Assembly (NCBI GenBank): GCA_002785065.1 | Contig: PFLI01000066.1 | Location: forward strand, 1 to 6,548 | Direction of reading: 5' to 3' | DNA from: Candidatus Roizmanbacteria bacterium CG_4_10_14_0_8_um_filter_33_9 | GTDB lineage: Bacteria; Patescibacteriota; Microgenomatia; UBA1406; GWC2-37-13 | DNA length: 6,548 nt | In this document: in pieces, positions 5,093 to 6,548 of the stretch | Position numbering within the stretch: the stretch's first letter is position 1 | Layout: every line of letters begins with the position of its first letter | Translations under genes and position numbers: made by a program | The notes under the pieces: generated by a model | Databases searched by the model: none | The model's input: the letters and a program-made list of their open reading frames with translations, nothing else | Told to the model about the DNA's origin: nothing

Positions 5093-5719
5093 ATGAATAA
5101 TTACGTTTTAGATACAAATATATTTTTTAATATGGAGGAAGGATTTAACTTAGGAGCAAAAACAGAGGATGTTATTGTAGAAGTTACTCATATTGCTGAA
5201 AAACTGAAAAAAACCTCAAAGGGCATTTTATATATGCCACCGCGAATTGTTGAGGAAGTCTTAAGTTTTTTTGAAGATAAGACCCAGCCTTTTCTTACGA
5301 AGTTTTTTAGTGTAATAACAATACAGTCTCCCGAGATTGATACGATATCATTTTCAGCTCGTGTTTTTTATCAATTGGTTGAAGATATTCGAGTAAGAAG
5401 TTATCGAGGATTACGTATTGGCGAAGAAGAAATCGAAAAAGGGGCTCGTCTTATTCTTGGAAAAGGTAATCTCAATAAGATGGACTTTGAGATTGCTATT
5501 GGGAAAGCAATTCGGGGCTACAGAGAGAGATATCGTCAGGCTACGCGTTATGGATTTTTAGATAGCGTTGCAGACTTAGATCTTATCTGTCTTGCAAAAG
5601 AACTAAACGGTACGATTATCTCAACGGATGAAGGAGTAAAACAGTGGGGCCGCTTGTTTGGTGTTAAAGAGATGCCTGTATCTGTGTTTGGGGAAAAGAT
5701 GAAGGAGTTTCGATCTTGA
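5093..5719 (+). CDS. HARP-type protein-only RNase P (PIN domain; also named 'RNA ligase partner protein')
   Basis: HARP proteins (homologs of Aquifex RNase P, type Aq_880) cleave the 5' leader from precursor tRNA without an RNA subunit; they are about 190-220 residues, and this one has 208. The PIN fold begins YVLDTNIFFN with Asp7. Acidic residues continue at Asp157, Asp161 and Asp163 (FLDSVADLDLICLA, 155-168) and Asp179 (GTIISTDEG, 173-181). Position 7 and the 4- and 18-residue spacings agree with the catalytic aspartates I recall for Aq_880 (Asp7, 138, 142, 160). Between the halves lies the long helical insertion typical of the family, with LVEDIRVRSYRGLRIGEEE (95-113) and RGYRERYRQATRYG (141-154), rich in Arg for tRNA contact. 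Ordinary VapC toxins are shorter, lack this insertion, and pair with an antitoxin that is absent here. The 3' end overlaps the convergent gene by 56 nt. Family is confident; RNase P activity is inferred. Confidence 0.88.
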   Translation: MNNYVLDTNIFFNMEEGFNLGAKTEDVIVEVTHIAEKLKKTSKGILYMPPRIVEEVLSFFEDKTQPFLTKFFSVITIQSPEIDTISFSARVFYQLVEDIRVRSYRGLRIGEEEIEKGARLILGKGNLNKMDFEIAIGKAIRGYRERYRQATRYGFLDSVADLDLICLAKELNGTIISTDEGVKQWGRLFGVKEMPVSVFGEKMKEFRS

Positions 5720-6245
5720 TTTTAGCATCTTCATCATCGGGAATGAGATTTGAAAACCAATCGATTACACGATCGGTAAAAGTTCGTTGAGGTTTTTCAA
5801 CATACATTATGTGTTTTGACAGTATTGAAACAAGTTCCTTTTTAATATCTTCATTTGGTATGACAAAATATGCATGATAGTAATATGGAGCGTTACTTAC
5901 TAGTGTAAGGACTTGAGAACCCATTTTGGTTATAAAGAAAAAATGAGAAAGAAATTCCCATCGAAGTGTAACCCCTGCGCTTTCAATGCCAAATGTGGTA
6001 ATGATATTTTCCACCTCAGGAGGAGGTGTTATTGTAAGTACATAAAAGAGAAATAAGAGAGTTAAAATGGGAATAAGAAGTATTTTATCTCCAAAGAAAA
6101 AAACAATAAGGGATAATAAAAAAGCAAGGGCACCATAAAAGCGAAGGACGTTTTTACCTCTTTTTTTAAAAGCACGAAGAGGAGCTTTCCATGTAAATAT
6201 TCGTTGTGGATTTACCTGGTTTGATGTTTGATCGGACTGGTCCAT
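5664..6245 (-). CDS. Conserved-looking two-TM membrane protein of unknown function
   Basis: The 193-residue protein has a polar N-terminus (1-15), a basic stretch FTWKAPLRAFKKRGKNVLRF (17-36), two membrane segments (about 33-51 and 54-72) forming a hairpin, and a soluble domain (about 75-165) containing TPPPEVENIITTFGIES, LRWEFLSHFFFITKMG and YFVIPNEDIKKELVSIL. A charged/Ser-Gln tail follows. Its layout resembles a PH-like or DUF-type membrane family that I associate with Microgenomates genomes, where a W/F-rich 'TWKAPLRPFKKR' start is common; this is recollection, not a database match. No catalytic motif is visible. The two termini and the large domain would be cytoplasmic if the basic segment follows the positive-inside rule. 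The last 18 codons overlap the 3' end of the convergent HARP gene. A TTGACT-17-CAAAAT promoter ends about 6 nt before the ATG. Confidence 0.8.
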   Translation of the reverse strand: MDQSDQTSNQVNPQRIFTWKAPLRAFKKRGKNVLRFYGALAFLLSLIVFFFGDKILLIPILTLLFLFYVLTITPPPEVENIITTFGIESAGVTLRWEFLSHFFFITKMGSQVLTLVSNAPYYYHAYFVIPNEDIKKELVSILSKHIMYVEKPQRTFTDRVIDWFSNLIPDDEDAKIKIETPSSFPQTQIQASL

Positions 6246-6250
6246 ATCTT

Positions 6251-6279
6251 ATTTTGGTATATTTTTGAAGAAAAGTCAA
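6251..6279 (-). promoter_or_regulatory. Putative promoter of the two-TM membrane protein gene
   Basis: On the minus strand TTGACT (6274-6279, five of six) and CAAAAT (6251-6256, four of six) are 17 nt apart. The predicted start of transcription, about 6244, coincides within a base with the ATG at 6245, again implying a leaderless mRNA. It is back-to-back with the promoter of the gene to the right, inside 78 bp. Confidence 0.42.
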
Positions 6280-6285
6280 ATTCAA

Positions 6286-6314
6286 TTGAAAATGATATCT
6301 TATAGTAGTATAAT
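6286..6314 (+). promoter_or_regulatory. Strong sigma70-type promoter of the right-edge gene
   Basis: TTGAAA (6286-6291, five of six) and a perfect TATAAT (6309-6314) are separated by exactly 17 nt. The expected transcription start, about 6321, is only 3 nt before the ATG at 6324, so the message would have practically no 5' leader; no Shine-Dalgarno is present. Confidence 0.7.
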
Positions 6315-6323
6315 AGTACTATT

Positions 6324-6548
6324 ATGGATCAATTTAATAAAGCAATCTCTTTTATCCTTGGACTTGTAGTTGTTGCGGTTTTTATTGCAGTTGCAAGCGG
6401 TCGTATAAATTTAACAGGCAAATTGCCCCTTTTTTCTAAATCAACAGTGACACCAACTCCAACACCAATTGTTCAAACAGAAACAAAATCAACAAGCTTA
6501 TTTGGAAATTTGTTTAATTTTAACAAACCAAAAATTACACCAACACCA
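6324..6548 (+). CDS. Single-TM exported protein with Thr/Pro-rich region, 5' part only
   Basis: The frame runs 75 codons from the ATG to the right edge without a stop, so the C-terminus is missing. Residues 1-8 (MDQFNKAI) are short and polar, 9-25 form one hydrophobic membrane anchor or signal (FILGLVVVAVFIAVA), and the rest is extracytoplasmic: a Lys/Ser stretch, then TVTPTPTPIVQT (41-52) and a further KITPTP at the edge, a flexible Thr/Pro linker of the kind found in cell-surface proteins. I do not recognise a domain. Similar short 'TM plus TPTPTP' proteins are, as I recall, common in Microgenomates and sometimes end in a sortase-like signal, but the end cannot be seen here. A strong promoter sits directly upstream. 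It is divergent from the two-TM membrane protein gene. Confidence 0.75.
   Translation, partial: MDQFNKAISFILGLVVVAVFIAVASGRINLTGKLPLFSKSTVTPTPTPIVQTETKSTSLFGNLFNFNKPKITPTP

Noticed and set aside
5093..5719. VapC toxin of a toxin-antitoxin pair
   Set aside because: The protein is longer than typical VapC, has the HARP helical insertion, and no small antitoxin gene precedes it.
1..6548. tRNA, rRNA, CRISPR array or insertion sequence
   Set aside because: No cloverleaf, rRNA core, spaced direct repeats or transposase was seen; nearly all the sequence is accounted for by the listed genes.

Overview
The window comes from an AT-rich, tightly packed bacterial genome, most likely a Candidate Phyla Radiation (Patescibacteria) member and perhaps Microgenomates-like. 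The reasons are short or overlapping gene junctions, almost no Shine-Dalgarno sequences, small membrane and Thr/Pro-tailed proteins of a kind I associate with that group, sigma70-type promoters placed almost on top of start codons, and bacterial markers (NrdR, a cobalamin riboswitch). TGA acts as a stop in at least two genes, so the standard bacterial code fits. The placement is inference, because no rRNA or ribosomal protein is present.

Most of the window (4819 down to 1, minus strand) is one co-directional block built around vitamin B12 and DNA precursor synthesis. In transcription order it is: nrdR (repressor of ribonucleotide reductase genes); nrdJ (class II, adenosylcobalamin-dependent ribonucleotide reductase); a PduO-type cob(I)alamin adenosyltransferase that makes the cofactor NrdJ needs; a small signal-bearing protein with a transcobalamin-C-terminal-like (DUF4430) domain; a multi-span DUF6580 membrane protein resembling an ECF-transporter substrate subunit; a compact cobalamin riboswitch (about 455 to 284); and the first 86 codons of an unrecognised gene that runs off the left edge. 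The adenosyltransferase, DUF4430 and DUF6580 genes overlap by 4 and 22 nt and must be co-translated. Read together, the block covers capture, import, adenosylation, use and regulation of B12.

The right part (4820 to 6548) is different. A 273-nt divergent region holds the nrdR promoter with a candidate pair of NrdR boxes, an A/T-rich short tandem repeat and a TGn-extended -10 promoter. A plus-strand PIN-domain gene follows whose residues and spacing match HARP, the minimal protein-only RNase P (also annotated 'RNA ligase partner protein'). It converges on, and overlaps by 56 nt, a minus-strand two-TM membrane protein. That gene diverges from a partial plus-strand gene for a single-TM, Thr/Pro-rich exported protein at the right edge.

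The points of most interest are the complete B12-to-deoxynucleotide cassette, the riboswitch controlling an unknown gene, the HARP-type RNase P candidate, and promoters positioned so that three genes would give leaderless or nearly leaderless mRNAs.
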